The position numbers and the translations under genes were made by a program. Shown piece after piece: positions 11,318 to 23,800 of a DNA stretch of 64,000 nt (its first letter is position 1; each line of letters begins with the position of its first letter). The notes below the pieces were generated by a model. It searched no databases. It was given only the letters and a program-made list of their open reading frames with translations, and was not told the DNA's origin. This DNA comes from Hypholoma sublateritium FD-334 SS-4 (Eukaryota > Basidiomycota > Agaricomycetes > Agaricales > Strophariaceae). The stretch lies in contig KN817547.1 in NCBI GenBank assembly GCA_000827495.1, positions 51,743-115,742 on the forward strand, read 5' to 3'.

Positions 11318-13275
11318 CTACTCGCCCAGCAGCGTCTGCGCGGCCCTTCGCGCATTCGCCCGAATAGTTTCGACCTGCAGTTCGAGGTTGCGTATTTTCT
11401 CGAGCGCGTCGCGCAGATCAGCTTTCAGGCGCTCGTTCTCCAATTCCAGCTCGGCCTGCTCAATGTGGACGTTAGTATGTGAATTGGTGCGCAAATGGCC
11501 AGCGCCACGTTCGTACGCACTTTGTTATCGGAAGGTTGAGTGCTCGCCGCTGGCTTAGACTCCACGGGCGTGGGTGCAGCAGAAGGCGACGGGACCCAGG
11601 TCTTCGCGGGCAGAGCGGCAGGTATAATGGGGTCGCCAAAGGAGGAAGGGGGAACTGCGCTCGCGGGGCCTGAGCTGAAGCTTCTGGTGGGTTGGATAGA
11701 CGGCGACTGGACGGTGGCCGAGAAGGGTGTCGGTGTCGGTGGCGCCGCAGAGGAATGGACGGCACTCGGTGTGGGGCCGGAAAAGACGGTGCCGTCACCA
11801 AGGCCGACAAGTTTGAGAGGAGCGGTCTTGCCATTGAAAAATTCTGCCGCTGTCAGAGAGGGCTCGACAGAGGGCGCCGGAGGGTAGATGTCGGATTGGA
11901 ATGAGTCTGCCTGGAGCAGACAGGTCAGTTGGTATGACAGATCCGAGTAGCGGCGGGGGCGTGAACATACCTTTCGTGGGACAATGAATGCTATGGGTTC
12001 GATGGAGGACCCGTGCACCTTGTAGGCACGCGCAATTTCGCAATCTGCGACGTTCAAAGCCCGGCGCGGTAAGAAGCACATCCCGCGCTGCGGTTCCGAC
12101 GATTTATGCTCCGATAGAGCGTACAGTGAATCTGATTCGTACTCGTAATAACGGATGTTACCATCCCTGATAAATAGTTAGAACATGCAATAACAATCTT
12201 GGTCAACGCGCACCCTTTACCCGCTGCAGATCATAAATCAATAGTTTAAGATGGGGAAGAAGTGAATAACGAACCTAAGAACAATATGTTGTTGTCTGTC
12301 CAGAAGGGCATGACAACGCCGGCGGACTGATCAAGAGAGATGGTCTTGACATTTCCCAAGCCACCAGTTTCCCAGATAGCGACTTGACGGTCAGACATCT
12401 TACTGAATCCCGTTGTGGCAAGTTTGTCGAGATCACCCATCCATGTTACTCGAGAACCTTTGATGCCGCTGTGTCCATCGTTGGTCCTCACTGCCTCCCT
12501 TCCCACACGCGGGTCAAAGATTCGAAGTTTCCTATCTCGGGATGTAGTCGCAAGTAGGGTCCCAGTAGGGTTGAATGCCAAGCTCTGCACGATATCACTG
12601 TGTCCTGTAAGCACTGAGCGTGGATCTTCTGGATTGGCAAGATCCCAGAGCTTCACGGTATATTCTCCAGACGAGCTCGCGACAATGTTTGAGGCCGTCG
12701 GATGAAAAAGTACCTGTCCAACTTTACGTGGAGAGGCATCGATTCGTAAAACAGGATCGAAGTCCTGAGGAACCCAGCCCTCCTGACCCCATCCTTCAAA
12801 CATCGAAGATTCGACCTTCCAGATCATGACCTTGCCGTCCTCGCCTCCTGATGCCACGATCGAGTCGTTATGTGGCGACCAATCCGTGTCCAGCACGGCG
12901 GCGGTGTGGCTGCGCGCCATGGGAATGGTGTCGGGCAACTTGTGGGGGAAATCCGAAATTCCATGGAACGGGGATGGCAGGGGCAAGATAGCGAATGCGC
13001 CTCCGCCCGACGCATTCCAGTTGACACTCAGATATTTCTGTTTACATTGTCAGTATATTCCATTGAAATTAACAGCAGATACATACCCCAGAGGCAGAAA
13101 CTATGTTCGTATCCCAAGCACTGTTCGTTACTTTCACATTCTCGATGGTGTGCTCTTTCTTCGCTGGTTGTCCGAAGACGTGGCTGCGATACGGATACGA
13201 TCAGACATCTGTTTATGAGTGCAGCTGTTGGGCGCGTCCCTACCGGTATTTTGAAGATCGAACGAAGCGAGACAT
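11318..13275 (-). CDS. CRN1: Coronin (actin-binding WD40 protein), 542 aa
   Basis: Binds F-actin and Arp2/3 and tunes cortical actin patches and endocytosis. Seven minus-strand exons fit exactly: 13275-13244, 13183-13087, 13037-12275, 12223-12214, 12166-11971, 11910-11521, 11458-11318. The start MSRFVRSSKYRHVFGQ is the conserved coronin N-terminus. The middle is a seven-blade WD40 propeller (repeats such as GGEDGKVMIW, SSSGEYTVKLWD, TSRDRKLRIFD). It is followed by GDGNIRYYE, then FLPRRALN and SDIYPPAPS. A Ser/Pro-rich linker leads to a C-terminal coiled coil (about the last 45 residues, LELENERLKADLRD) that normally forms the oligomer. Exon 4 is a 10-base micro-exon coding for the AGKG-like turn before GDGNIRYYE; without it the frame is lost. 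The start of exon 7 could be 3 bases further on. Confidence 0.93.
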
Positions 13276-13422
13276 TGGCCACAGAGAAATGGGTGAGTGG
13301 TTTGGGTGTTCAAGTTGGTGACAGTCGTTAGCCGCCGTTCAGGGTCTACAGCCATCGTGATGGCTGGGGTTAGGGTCATGTACACATCCTTTACCCCCTC
13401 ATCCACGACGTCCACGCTCGTC
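13276..13422. promoter_or_regulatory. Shared bidirectional promoter, coronin / T protein
   Basis: Only 147 bp separate the two start codons, so both 5' leaders and both core promoters must fit here or overlap the genes. No clear TATA box is visible in either direction, as is common for housekeeping genes. Confidence 0.55.
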
Positions 13423-15134
13423 ATGTCTTCCTTCCGCGTCCTTTCTGTCCTGAGGGGTAGGACGAACGCTCTCGATACGAAACATGCCATTCGGAAGCTC
13501 CCTCGAGGCTATGCAAGCGCCGCTAGAGTAAATACAGCCCTGACATCTAAATACTCCTAGCGTTGACTTTGAACCGGACAGCCGTTGATGAAGACTGGTC
13601 TTTACGACTTCCATATTGCCCACCAAGCGAAGATGGTTCCATTTGCAGGCTATTCTATGCCACTGTCGTACGGAAATGTTGGGCAAAGTGATTTCGCACG
13701 ATGCTGTTGAGTAGATATCTCTCATATTGACCGAGGCCCCCTATTCCGTAGTCGTGAGCCACAATCATGTACGGCACAGCGTTGGTATTTTCGATGTAGG
13801 ACATATGGTTCAGTCAAAGTGAGGAAATTTGTTTGCTCCATTCTTGGTTTCTGGGCTTACCCGGTATCACCCTCCAGCTTCCGCGGGAAGACGGCAACGG
13901 AATTCCTAGAATGGCTGACGCCCTCGTCGTTGGCCTCTTTGAAGCCTTATTCTTCGACGCTTTCCGTCCTGCTCAATGAACAAGGTGGAATCATTGATGA
14001 CACCATCGTCACCAAACATGCTCCAGACGCGTTTTATGTGGTCACTAACGCAGGTCGTCGCGATGAAGACCTTGCTTGGTTCAAGCAAAAGTTAGAAGAA
14101 TGGAATGTAAGTGACAATGGGAAAGCGGGCCCTGTTGAACATGAAATCCTTGATAATTGGGGGCTTGTTGCTTTGCAAGGCGAGAGCGAACATGTTTGTA
14201 TTTGCGCACATATTTTAACACCTCTCTTACAGGTCCTGAAGCCGCGTCTTACCTCCAGAGCTTGACATCCTTTGACCTCACGAAACTCACCTTTGGAACG
14301 TCCGCATTTGTCCCGATCGAAGGCTTTAACCTCCATGTCGCTCGTGGTGGGTATACTGGGGAAGATGGTTTTGAGGCACGACCTTCCTACAAGCATACAA
14401 TAATCTAATATTAATCTGGTTGCATATAGATTTCTATCCCCCCATCCCAGACAGTGGAGGTCACCAAGCTCCTATGCAAGCCACCTGTTCAATTGATAGG
14501 CCTCGGGGCTCGAGATTCCTTGCGTCTCGAGGCTGGCATGTGCCTTTATGGCAGCGATCTAGATGAGACTACTACTCCAGTAGAGGCTGGATTATCATGG
14601 GTCATTGGTTGGTCTATCCTTGGCTTCAGCGATGATTTGTGCATTCAATTTTACTTCAGGGAAGGAAAGAAAGGAGAATGGAGGGTTTATCGGGGCTGAA
14701 GAGGTACTTCGGCAGCTGAAAGAAGGTCCTGCCCGACGCCGCGTTGGCTTGGTCATTGAAGGTGCACCTGCACGCCGTAAGTTCTGCATTTGCCAGTCAG
14801 TCATGCGGTCTTAACGACTATCAATTTTTCGACAGACGGTGCCATCATTTTTTCTTCTTCCGGCACAGAGCAAATCGGTGAGTGTTTCTTTCTACTTGCA
14901 GTTAGCACGAAATGTTCAGCTCGTCTGATTTCGAATGCTGTCGCCCGTCGAATTACAGGGACTGTCACCTCTGGAATTCCGTCCCCAACTCTCGGAAAAA
15001 ACATAGCGATGGGATATATTAAAACCGGCTGGCACAAAAAAGGCACGGAAGTGCAAGTCGAAGTTCGTAAGCAGCTGCGCAAGGCCGTGCTTACTCCCAT
15101 GCCTTTTTCCAAGCCTAATTATTGGCGGGGATGA
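13423..15134 (+). CDS. GCV1: Glycine cleavage system T protein (aminomethyltransferase), mitochondrial, 411 aa
   Basis: Transfers the methylene group of glycine, carried on lipoyl H protein, to tetrahydrofolate and releases ammonia. Nine exons: 13423-13527, 13582-13687, 13752-13818, 13878-14179, 14233-14375, 14430-14607, 14660-14776, 14836-14877, 14959-15134. The N-terminus ([13 protein letters not shown]...) is basic and Ser/Arg-rich, as expected for a mitochondrial presequence. Family blocks follow in order: [65 protein letters not shown] and [20 protein letters not shown]. Introns 14180-14232 and 14376-14429 both begin with GC rather than GT (donors AAG/GCGAGA and GAG/GCACGA). No GT alternative keeps the conserved sequence in frame, so two GC-AG introns are inferred. 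The gene is otherwise intact. Confidence 0.93.
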
Positions 15135-17195
15135 ACTGTCTTGTTAATGTCTTTGTGGCAAATGTCGTATCTCATGTTCAGATTTTTAGAATGATTTAGG
15201 GTGGACGCTGATTATTCGGTGCCGATGACTGAGATATTCTCCAGTGCGGTCTGAGGCATAGGCTTGCGTTCAATTCCTCCGACGGCCTGGGACTTCAATC
15301 TATTGGCGCGGGGCCACGGACCGACTATTGTTTATTGTCACCGCCTCCACTAATTAATCGGTTACACCCGGCAGCTACAGCTCTGCACACCTGAGTGAAG
15401 CGCAAATTTCTTTGAACATAATGGTCGGTTATCGGATTAATCATAATCGATCCAACACTACAGATGCGCGGGTGTATAAGTGGTGAATTGCAGGTCTTCG
15501 TGAGTGAATCACCTTCCCCATGACTTGCGGATGTCATCCTACTACGATTAATTTAAAAGGGCAATAAGGAGGGTTTCTCATGTGGAGCATCAGTCAGTGC
15601 CATCGCGCTCAGCCTCGTTCTACACACGCTGTGATGGACTTCTTTCGTGTGTGCGCACTTTTCTTCCATCTCTCCCGTTCCATCTCTTGCGCGAAGTAAT
15701 TTATCAAACTCGAATCGGATGCTATTCCGTGGAAAAGGGGGCTGTTCCGAGCTGACATGTGCGGCATGGAGTAAGTTCAATGCTCGAATTAAATTTCCAC
15801 GGAAAGAAACAGTGTACTGCTCATACATAGTAGCCACGACATCGTGGTTAATTTGTGAGCATTGTGTGGGTACCCGAATAATAATGTCAGGCGCTAAAGC
15901 ATACAGCGCCACCAAAGAGACGCCGCGAAACTTGAGGAGTGTAATTTGATCCCACACAACTACTTAATTGTTCACATCGCCGGAACATCGACCTGTCCAC
16001 AGCCTGGCCCGAGAAACCTGGCCACAAATCCGCTGTATTCACTGTCTGAGAGGATCTCTATTACCGTAGAAGTGGGTCGGATTTATGTACAGCAATTAGT
16101 CGCGAGGCAATGCACTCGACCGCAAATTCAATGCATAAATTTTTCGGAAGATCTGTGCAGGCCTTTACTAAGCCTCTGTAAACAATGCCTCGACGCTACA
16201 CAATAATAGCAAAGACGATTCATCTGACAACGGATTCAGTCATGGGCAACATGGAAAGCTGTGTGACCCATTCGGTTGAAAGTTCTTGGGCATGGCGGTG
16301 TTGACTCTTGAGCTACTTGTCACACAGTAGGTCCGTTGACAGATTACTCGGGCTGAGAGCGTCCTCAGTTTTATGAAGAAGTGGGAAACATATTTGAATA
16401 AACAGTCTAGACACTGAGCGTATCAGTCAGAGCAACTTAAACTTAAACTGAACACGGTACGGCACCCGCCCCGACTTTGCGCCGACGGAGGTAAGGCGAA
16501 CGTGGCACCGCGGCCGCTGCGTATAACCTGCCGGCACGACAGGACTGAGAAGTCTTGTACAAGTCTCGGCGGGCTGATTGGCTACTGCGCATTGGCTGAG
16601 TATGCAGAGAGGTCGAATAGTATTGCATCGGATGTACAACCAATGAGCAGCGTCAGGGAGAAAAGACCAATTTTGACCGACTGTCCATCTCAATTTCAAA
16701 TTCAGTCCAGCTGCCAGTGCCTTTTGCATACAATGAGATATTAATGGCCCTAAATGAATCTCATACTACAAATTCCGTATGTTAGATTATCACCACTCAA
16801 ATCACGACGGGAAGCAAGCGAAGAAGGAAGAACAAGAGATGATCATGCGAATACGAGCTAACTTGTAATGGAAAGTACTGGATCCAGCCTCGACTCGTCT
16901 GTCTCGCTGGTAAAAGATATTACTTATCATCGACTAGATCCACCTTGCGGGCAGCGGGAACATTAGTACTTATTTCTTGTTGATTCTCCTTCGTACCCTT
17001 GCAAAAACACTTCGACGCTCCGAGACGCTCCGTCAAGAACTGTATCGTTTTCCCCTTTGAGAAAGAGATCAAAAAGAGATACTGTAAAAACGCTCACGCC
17101 CGCCGAAACATGCCGATTGATCACACCACGGCCACTCGATCAGTTGATCTACTTATGTGGTCAGATTTACCGATCGTTGACGGGTGCCGCGATGC
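15135..17195. other. Long intergenic stretch, no supported gene
   Basis: About 2 kb with no convincing coding structure. A minus-strand frame of 134 codons (15957-15553) has neither recognised motifs nor splice partners, and I leave it uncalled. The sequence probably includes remote control DNA of the first hydrophobin gene. Confidence 0.4.
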
Positions 17196-17198
17196 CGT

Positions 17199-17214
17199 GT
17201 CACGTGCACGTGAC
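17199..17214. promoter_or_regulatory. 16-bp palindrome with two CACGTG-type cores
   Basis: GTCACGTGCACGTGAC is a perfect palindrome. It contains overlapping E-box-like cores (CACGTG and its overlapping repeat), which bHLH-type regulators such as Cbf1 or Pho4 homologues bind. It lies about 880 bp upstream of hydrophobin 1, so a regulatory role is possible but unproven. Confidence 0.35.
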
Positions 17215-17995
17215 CATCAGCCCGGCCTTATTCTCTGTCCGACTCTGTTGCATCGATGTCGACAGTCCGAGTTCCAGACATTACCATATATACTTGATAT
17301 AGTATGTAGCGGTACTTTCCGAAAGGTGACCAGTGACCCTGGATGTATTGTTATAAATTCCAAATTTAATGGGGACGCGTCCCGAGTCTTTCAAGAGTCT
17401 TTAGAAGCTTGTTCCGTTAGCCTCTAGGAGACGAAAATTTGACAAGCAAAAAAACAACAACATGTACTCAATACTGATGGACTATTGGCAAACCGAAGTT
17501 GAACCGAAGAGCTAACATATATCCGAGTCTTCCTCGTGTCTTTCTGTCAATGATCCTTGAGCAGTAACCGGCGCCTGACTCGTATTTGCGTGCTTTTGTT
17601 TATTTGTAGTGGGGAACAAGCGGTTTTCAAGCAATTAGACAATGAACAGCCAAGACAAGAAAATTCCCGCTTCGGTCTCCACCGACATCGTCGACCCTGT
17701 GCAGCGTACAAGTCTTGGTCAATGAACAGCCAGAAACTATGGCAGGCTTTCTGGAAATCTGGCATTTTCGTTTATATCATATCTTATAAAATGAATCCAG
17801 TGAGACTCTCTGGCTACCTTTTTATTACATCAAAAAAGAAAAGAGGTAGAAGGGAACCTATCATTTGTCCAATGCACGGAGATACGTCAAAAATGAGTGG
17901 ACGCGAGATTGATTGCCAGGTATCAAGATACAACTGATTAATTCCATACAACTAACGCGATTGCTTTTCTGGCTAATGCCCTGATTTTGTAAATT

Positions 17996-18005
17996 GTATA
18001 AAAGG
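17996..18005 (+). promoter_or_regulatory. TATA box of hydrophobin 1
   Basis: TGTATAAAAGGGAG lies about 90 bp upstream of the start codon. The same TATAAAAGGG word stands at a similar distance before hydrophobin 2, which supports function. Confidence 0.6.
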
Positions 18006-18093
18006 GAGATACTCACTCGAAGAACTCCAGTCGAACAATCAATAGTTCTACTACTGCAACACTTCCGCAAATTCCTCTCTTACTCAGTTCAAC

Positions 18094-18606
18094 ATGCTCG
18101 CTCGCACCTCTTCGGTCTTACTCCTCGCTCTCCCCGTTCTTGCCGCCGCTACCGCTGTCCCCCGCAACGATCCCACCAGCGGACCGTCCAACCAGTGCAA
18201 CACAGGTAGCCTCCAGTGCTGCCAATCTACCCAGAGCGTTCGTATTACTGATTTTAAAAGCGATGGCTTCCACTAATCGTAGTTTATACAGGCTAGCTCC
18301 CCCTCCACCCTTCTTTCCATAATTTTTGGTCTCCTCGGTGTGGTCGTTGATGGTCTCACCGGCCAAGTTGGTGGTGCGTCAAAGGCTTTCCGTTCAAAGC
18401 GCTTTTATAATAAAATATACCAGTTACCTGCTCCCCTATTACTGTCGTTGGTGTCTCTGGCACGTCCTGCACCGCTCAGCCTGTGTGCTGCACCAATAAC
18501 AGCTTCGTAAGGCCAACTTAATAAAAAACAATCTAAAGTACTGACATCACTTCTTCAGAACGGCCTCATTGCCCTTGGCTGCACTCCTATCAATATTAAC
18601 CTGTGA
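18094..18606 (+). CDS. Class I hydrophobin 1, 118 aa
   Basis: Small secreted amphipathic protein that assembles at air-water interfaces and coats hyphae and fruit-body surfaces. Exons 18094-18237, 18292-18373, 18424-18506 and 18559-18606. A signal peptide ([21 protein letters not shown]) precedes a short linker. The eight cysteines follow the class I order: [10 protein letters not shown], then a long loop to TCSP, then [10 protein letters not shown], and one in [11 protein letters not shown]. The first donor reads GTTCGT, slightly off consensus. Hydrophobin 2 has the same intron positions and an almost identical C-terminal half, so the two are tandem duplicates. Confidence 0.93.
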
Positions 18607-19555
18607 ATATTATGACCAGAGGAGTGTTTTTAGCGAATTTGAGAGCACAGATATCGATATGTTTCCGCATTTCATTGGCTTAGCACTCCTTAGGCAACTA
18701 TCTACAGTCGTACTGTGATTTGTTCTATATTTAGACAGCCTAATATGATTGGTTAAAGCAATGATCTTGTGGGCGCCAATTCCTCAATCTCCAACAGGAT
18801 ACGCATCGTTGTTTTGTATGTGCTGCAGATCATTATATTTGGTAAGACTTCAATTATGCAATAAACACTAGAGCCATCAAGTATACTATATTTGACCGTG
18901 ACACAGTAACTCTCATGTACTTGGCTCGGATCACCGCGTCCTTTTGATGTAAGTCAGTAGCTACAATAGCCTGGCTGATTATACTGAGCGTAGTTTTCTG
19001 GAGCAATTTTCTCTAGATTATGGGCTTGTGATTTGACAACTTAAATACGCTTATTCTCGATGTAATCTATACCTCAGCTAGAAGATGTTGACAGCACCTC
19101 TCCGAGAGCAAAAATGCTCATTCTATTTTGTTTTTGTTTTGGCGCAGACCAGCTCTAGACCGTAACCATGAGGTAGAACCACGAGGTGGGCATCCGTATA
19201 GTGAATCCTATTCTGATCCTACCTACAGAAACGGCAGCAGATATTGAAGCTTCAAGTCACGGTCTGATATAACATAAGAATTTTTCCCTGTAAACGGATG
19301 TCGTGGAACGGAACGGGCACACTGCGGTTGTATTTTTAATTTGGGAACAATCTCCTAGATCTGAATTGTAGGCCATCTTGCATCGTTAAATCTTGATATA
19401 GAAGAACATACACAGCCGATGATCCTCCTCACACAGTATTATTTTTATCTCTGGCAGCATGCAGATGGATTGGTCTCGTATTCAGTAGCCGAGCAGCTTC
19501 GAGGGCACTCCAAGACCGGGGCGTGAGTTTTTGTGCAATATCATATTTGCCAGTC
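18607..19555. other. Intergenic between the hydrophobins
   Basis: AT-rich, no gene found on either strand. It holds the 3' end of hydrophobin 1 and the promoter of hydrophobin 2. Confidence 0.5.
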
Positions 19556-19558
19556 GAG

Positions 19559-19568
19559 ATATAAAAGG
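19559..19568 (+). promoter_or_regulatory. TATA box of hydrophobin 2
   Basis: GATATAAAAGGGAC lies about 75-80 bp upstream of the start codon and matches the element before hydrophobin 1. Confidence 0.6.
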
Positions 19569-19639
19569 GACGTATTTCTGAGCCTTCTCCACAGGCAGTC
19601 AAGCATTCCAACTTCTAACAAAGCACTACCTAGTTAAAT

Positions 19640-20163
19640 ATGTTCGCTCGTACATCCGCCCTCTTTGTGTTTGCTCTTCCCGTTCTTGCGGCCGCCACCG
19701 CTTTCCCCCGTAACAATCCACCTGATTCGCCTTCTAACCAGTGCAACACTGGTTCTCTCCAATGCTGCGAATCCACCCAGGATGTAAGTACCCTCCTTTC
19801 CCTTTGACTTCAAAGGTGCTCATCTATACATAGGCCAGCACCGCTAATACCGGATTACTCGGAGTCCTCCTTTCTCTTCTTGGGATTAACGTTGGATCCA
19901 TAACTGGCCAAGTTGGAGGTACGTTTGAGTCTTGACTGCGACTGCGGATTTCTCTTTTATAACAAAGCAAATGGATAGTTACCTGCTCCCCCATCACCGT
20001 CGTCGGAGTCAGTGGAACCTCTTGCACTGAACAGCCCGTCTGCTGCACTGATAACACCTTCGTAAGGCATACATTTTAGTCAATCCCAAGTCTAAGTGCT
20101 GACCTTTTTCCTAAGAACGGCGTTGTTGCCCTTGGCTGCACTCCTATCAACATCAACCTTTAG
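19640..20163 (+). CDS. Class I hydrophobin 2, 119 aa
   Basis: Exons 19640-19783, 19834-19918, 19979-20061 and 20116-20163, at the same positions and phases as in hydrophobin 1. The signal peptide is [21 protein letters not shown]. The cysteine pattern is [24 protein letters not shown] and [11 protein letters not shown]. Differences from its neighbour concentrate in the loop between the third and fourth cysteines ([17 protein letters not shown] against [16 protein letters not shown]) and in charge. Such changes would alter surface behaviour more than the fold. No sign of decay. Confidence 0.93.
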
Positions 20164-20827
20164 ATGCTGTTGCGGTGCCCGCATACTGTCGCCGCGCAGT
20201 AGTCGAAGTGATGTCTGGTACAATTTGGGCGCAATGATGAAATCCATAAAAAGAGGTTGGGGGACGGCAAATAGTTTTCTTGTTTGTGGTCTTGGGGTTT
20301 TGTAGATATGATTTATATGAAATATTCTGAAACGTGACCGTGACTATGGTAGTGCAAGGGCCGAGACTTGACCAATACTTGACTTGAAATGACTTGGTAA
20401 TGAGTTAATACAACTTAGTACTGACAACTTATTGAAGTCGTTCACTAGGTCCAGGCAAAGATGCCGAAAATACTCGAGGAGATCGAATTTAACTTCGGTA
20501 AAGCAGAAAGGCGGCGCTCAGCACCGGTGTTGTTAAAGCGTTGTACTTGTACGTGCTGCGGCACTGTACGACTCCGATGAGAGCTCAGGCCAGGCCCCAG
20601 GAGAGCTACATCATTTGATGAACTCACTTCCGTTTTGAGCGTTTTGTACTGTCAGTGGCACTCCACGTGCTTGTCGTGATACAACATGTGACTATGAACC
20701 ACATTGCACAAGCTAAGATTAGTGGCTGCGCAAGTTGCGACTGCCCAACTCAAGCCCAACTGGCAACGACTGCCTTATCACCGTGCCACTTTGATACGAC
20801 TCTTCCTAAGATTATAACTCGAAACGA
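20164..20827. other. Intergenic, no gene seen
   Basis: About 660 bp with no supported feature, containing the 3' region of hydrophobin 2 and the promoter of the nuclease gene. Confidence 0.5.
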
Positions 20828-23800
20828 ATGCCCCCAGGAACACCGTACGGCTCTTTTGTTGCTCCATACAGAATTCGAGTGGACGACTTCACGACATTGA
20901 CCTCGGAATCCAATGAAACCCCGTTGCTGCATCTCTTGACGCACACCCACTCGGACCACATCAATGGCCTATCCGCGAAATCGTTTGGCTACAAAGTGTA
21001 CTGCTCATATGATGCGAAAGTAATGATATTAAAGCACGAAGTCTACGGGGAGCGAGAACTACACACGTTGGAACTAAGGACCGAGAAAATACGCACCTAT
21101 TCCCACCTCAAAGTCGATCCTTTACAAGATACGGATGGTCGGCTATACTTCAAGGGAGCAAGGGATCTTCTAGTGAGCATATCATCCGAGCTTACGACTG
21201 GAACTGACTGTTGTATTGCAGCACCCTCTCCCATTAAATGCACCAACCGAAGTTGTATTGGATGGCAATGAATCAGTGACTCTAACATTGTTAGATGCAA
21301 ACCATTGTCCAGGGGCTGTAATGTACGTTTTATGTCATCATAAATTTCTATGTGCTGTGATCACTAACTTTGACCCTAGGTTCCTCATTGAAGGCTCGCG
21401 CGGTGCCGTTCTTCATACTGGCGACTTTCGGGGGGAGCCCTGGTTCTTAGACTCCCTAACTCGCAATCCATTTCTTCGTAAATACATTTCCCCCGAAGGA
21501 GCGGTATCTTTCACAGATGGCGTGAGCCGAACGTTGGAAGCCATCTATCTTGATACCGCATCGGTCTTATCGACATCCAGACCGCCTACCAAAGTAAGTC
21601 GCGTTGAAAAACACAGACAATACGTTGACCATTGCACTGCTCAGAAATCAGCGACAGTTGGTCTGGTTGAACTCATGAAGCTCTTCCCTGATTCTATATA
21701 CTTCTTTCTTAATTGTTGGACGTGGGGCTATGAAGATGTCCTAAAAGATGTGGCAACCGCTTTCCAGTCGAAGGTATGTGAATCCACAGTATATCAGGAA
21801 CGCAGCTTACATCTTATTGTAGATACACGTCGATCGTTACAAACACTCTATTTACCAGTCATCATCTGATACATTCCTCGCTCACATCACCACATTGGAT
21901 TCCGCTTCAACCCGCTTCCATGCTTGCGAACGTTTCAATCGTTGCCCTTTCGTTGCTGTCGAGGACGATCCCGGCCATACAAATACAACAAGTTCTAAAG
22001 GCAAACGGGTGGTTTACGTTAACCCCGTGAACATGGATAGTGACAAGTGGGGAGAATATCTAGAAACCACCAAAGCACGATTGCAATCCGGAGAAAAAAT
22101 CAATAATCTAGTGAAGTGTTCCCGTTTTCCTTCAAATCTTTTATCGTTGAATGCCAATTTTTCACAGCTCGTACCTTTGTCCCGACACTCCACCCTTCCC
22201 GAACTAAAGGAATTCGTGACCCTATTCCGACCTAAGCGTGTCGTTCCCAATACACTAGATCTCCGGCTGAAGAACCTTGATTGGGCTTGTCTCGATCGCA
22301 TGTTTGCTCCTTGCCTGCATGCATCCATGCAATCATCCGCTTGTACCGATTCTGCGCTGCGTCTTCGATTAGGGATAAGTTCTCAAGACCGACCCGGCGC
22401 AGAAGGCCTCAATGACGTGGACGTTGGGTTGAAGAACCTCATAGGAAATGGAGCCAGCGAGGCTGCTGAAAGGTGGGCCGACCACGGAAAGTTGTTGAAA
22501 AAAGTCGCAATTCTGCGAGAGCATCTGGGCGACGAGGGGAATGATATCCTCAACGAACTCTTGGGGATACCAAAACCCGTGGAAAGGGCATTTGAAGGCC
22601 GACTGATGGACTACAGACACATCCCCATGTTCAACAAGCGGAAGGGGAAGGAGATGGAGCGGTCCGAGGAAAGTGACGAGGAGACGGACTACGGGAGCGA
22701 AGATGAACGGGGACGGACCGCCCACTGCCTCTTCGCCGACTCGGAAGACAAGGAAAATGTGTGGTGGGCATCATCACAGCCTTCCCAGGAAGAGGAAAGT
22801 CCTAGCGTAGACCTGGCCGCTGCCGCCGCCCCGTCGAAAGGACGCTGTATGCCTGGAACTGATGCAGCGTGGAGGTTGAACCGCATGACGCCAGAATCTT
22901 CGCCTGCTCGTCACCTGGCCCAGCTTGTTTCAAAGGCCACGAACGTTTCCCCCATAGCTTCTGGTTCGAAGAAAGATGCCTCTGCGCCTCTGAATCGCCG
23001 TGGTGTGCGACCCCCGGTTTCTCCGAGCAAAGAAGCCTCGCTTCGATCACCGGGACGCAGTTTTTCCTCTCCGATATGTCTTTTGTCGTCACCTGCGAGT
23101 GTTCCATTCGCAAACACTCGAACGGGAAGCAGAGAACTTCTGAGCAAGAGTCTATTCGAACCGTCCCCGATCGCCTCCCGATCCCCAAGGTATTCAGTGG
23201 ATGCTCAGTCAAGAAAATCGATTCGCCATCCTAGAGATATCACTTATGTTGTGAATACTAGTATTCCCCCACCACAGCAACTCTCTCACTCTACCATCGT
23301 ACCTGCCGCTGCGCATAACGAAACGCAAACTGGCAATCCAAGCAGCCCATCGTCAAAGAAGCGGCATAGACAAGACGATACTGTCCCCTACCCCCCCGCA
23401 AAGCGCCCATCCCATAGAATCAAGACAGTGCTGAGTACGGGCGAGTCTGCTAATTCTGTAACCGTGCAACCCACTCACCAAGCACCTTATTTGCAAGGCG
23501 TTGACGCCGCCCCCAAGGCGCATCCGTACCTTACTATCCCATACGTTCCGACAAAGCACGAAATGAACCGGCTGAGGCGCGTACAACTGGCGGATGAGCT
23601 GGCCGCGCAGTTCCCAGACCGGGTAGCAGCGTCGCATGAGGAGCAGCGCGCTGCCCTGCGGGCGTACTACGAACGGAAGGCGCGCGAATTCGGTGGGAAC
23701 GCCGCGCTGTCCTCGAGTGCGTCTAGCGTTCCGGGGAAGGCAGCGGCGAAATCGACCCGGGCATTGGCCCCAGCGAGGACGATTCTTTCGTTCGAGACCA

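Noticed and set aside
11425..12081. Ser/Pro-rich frame as a separate gene
   Set aside because: It is coronin exons 5 and 6 read through introns.
12246..12986. Idea that the WD40 frame is a stand-alone WD protein such as Pex7
   Set aside because: Upstream exons give the coronin start MSRFV..., and downstream exons give the coronin linker and coiled coil.
15553..15957. Minus-strand frame of 134 codons between T protein and hydrophobin 1
   Set aside because: No recognisable domain, no splice partners, unremarkable composition. Could be a species-specific gene but cannot be supported.
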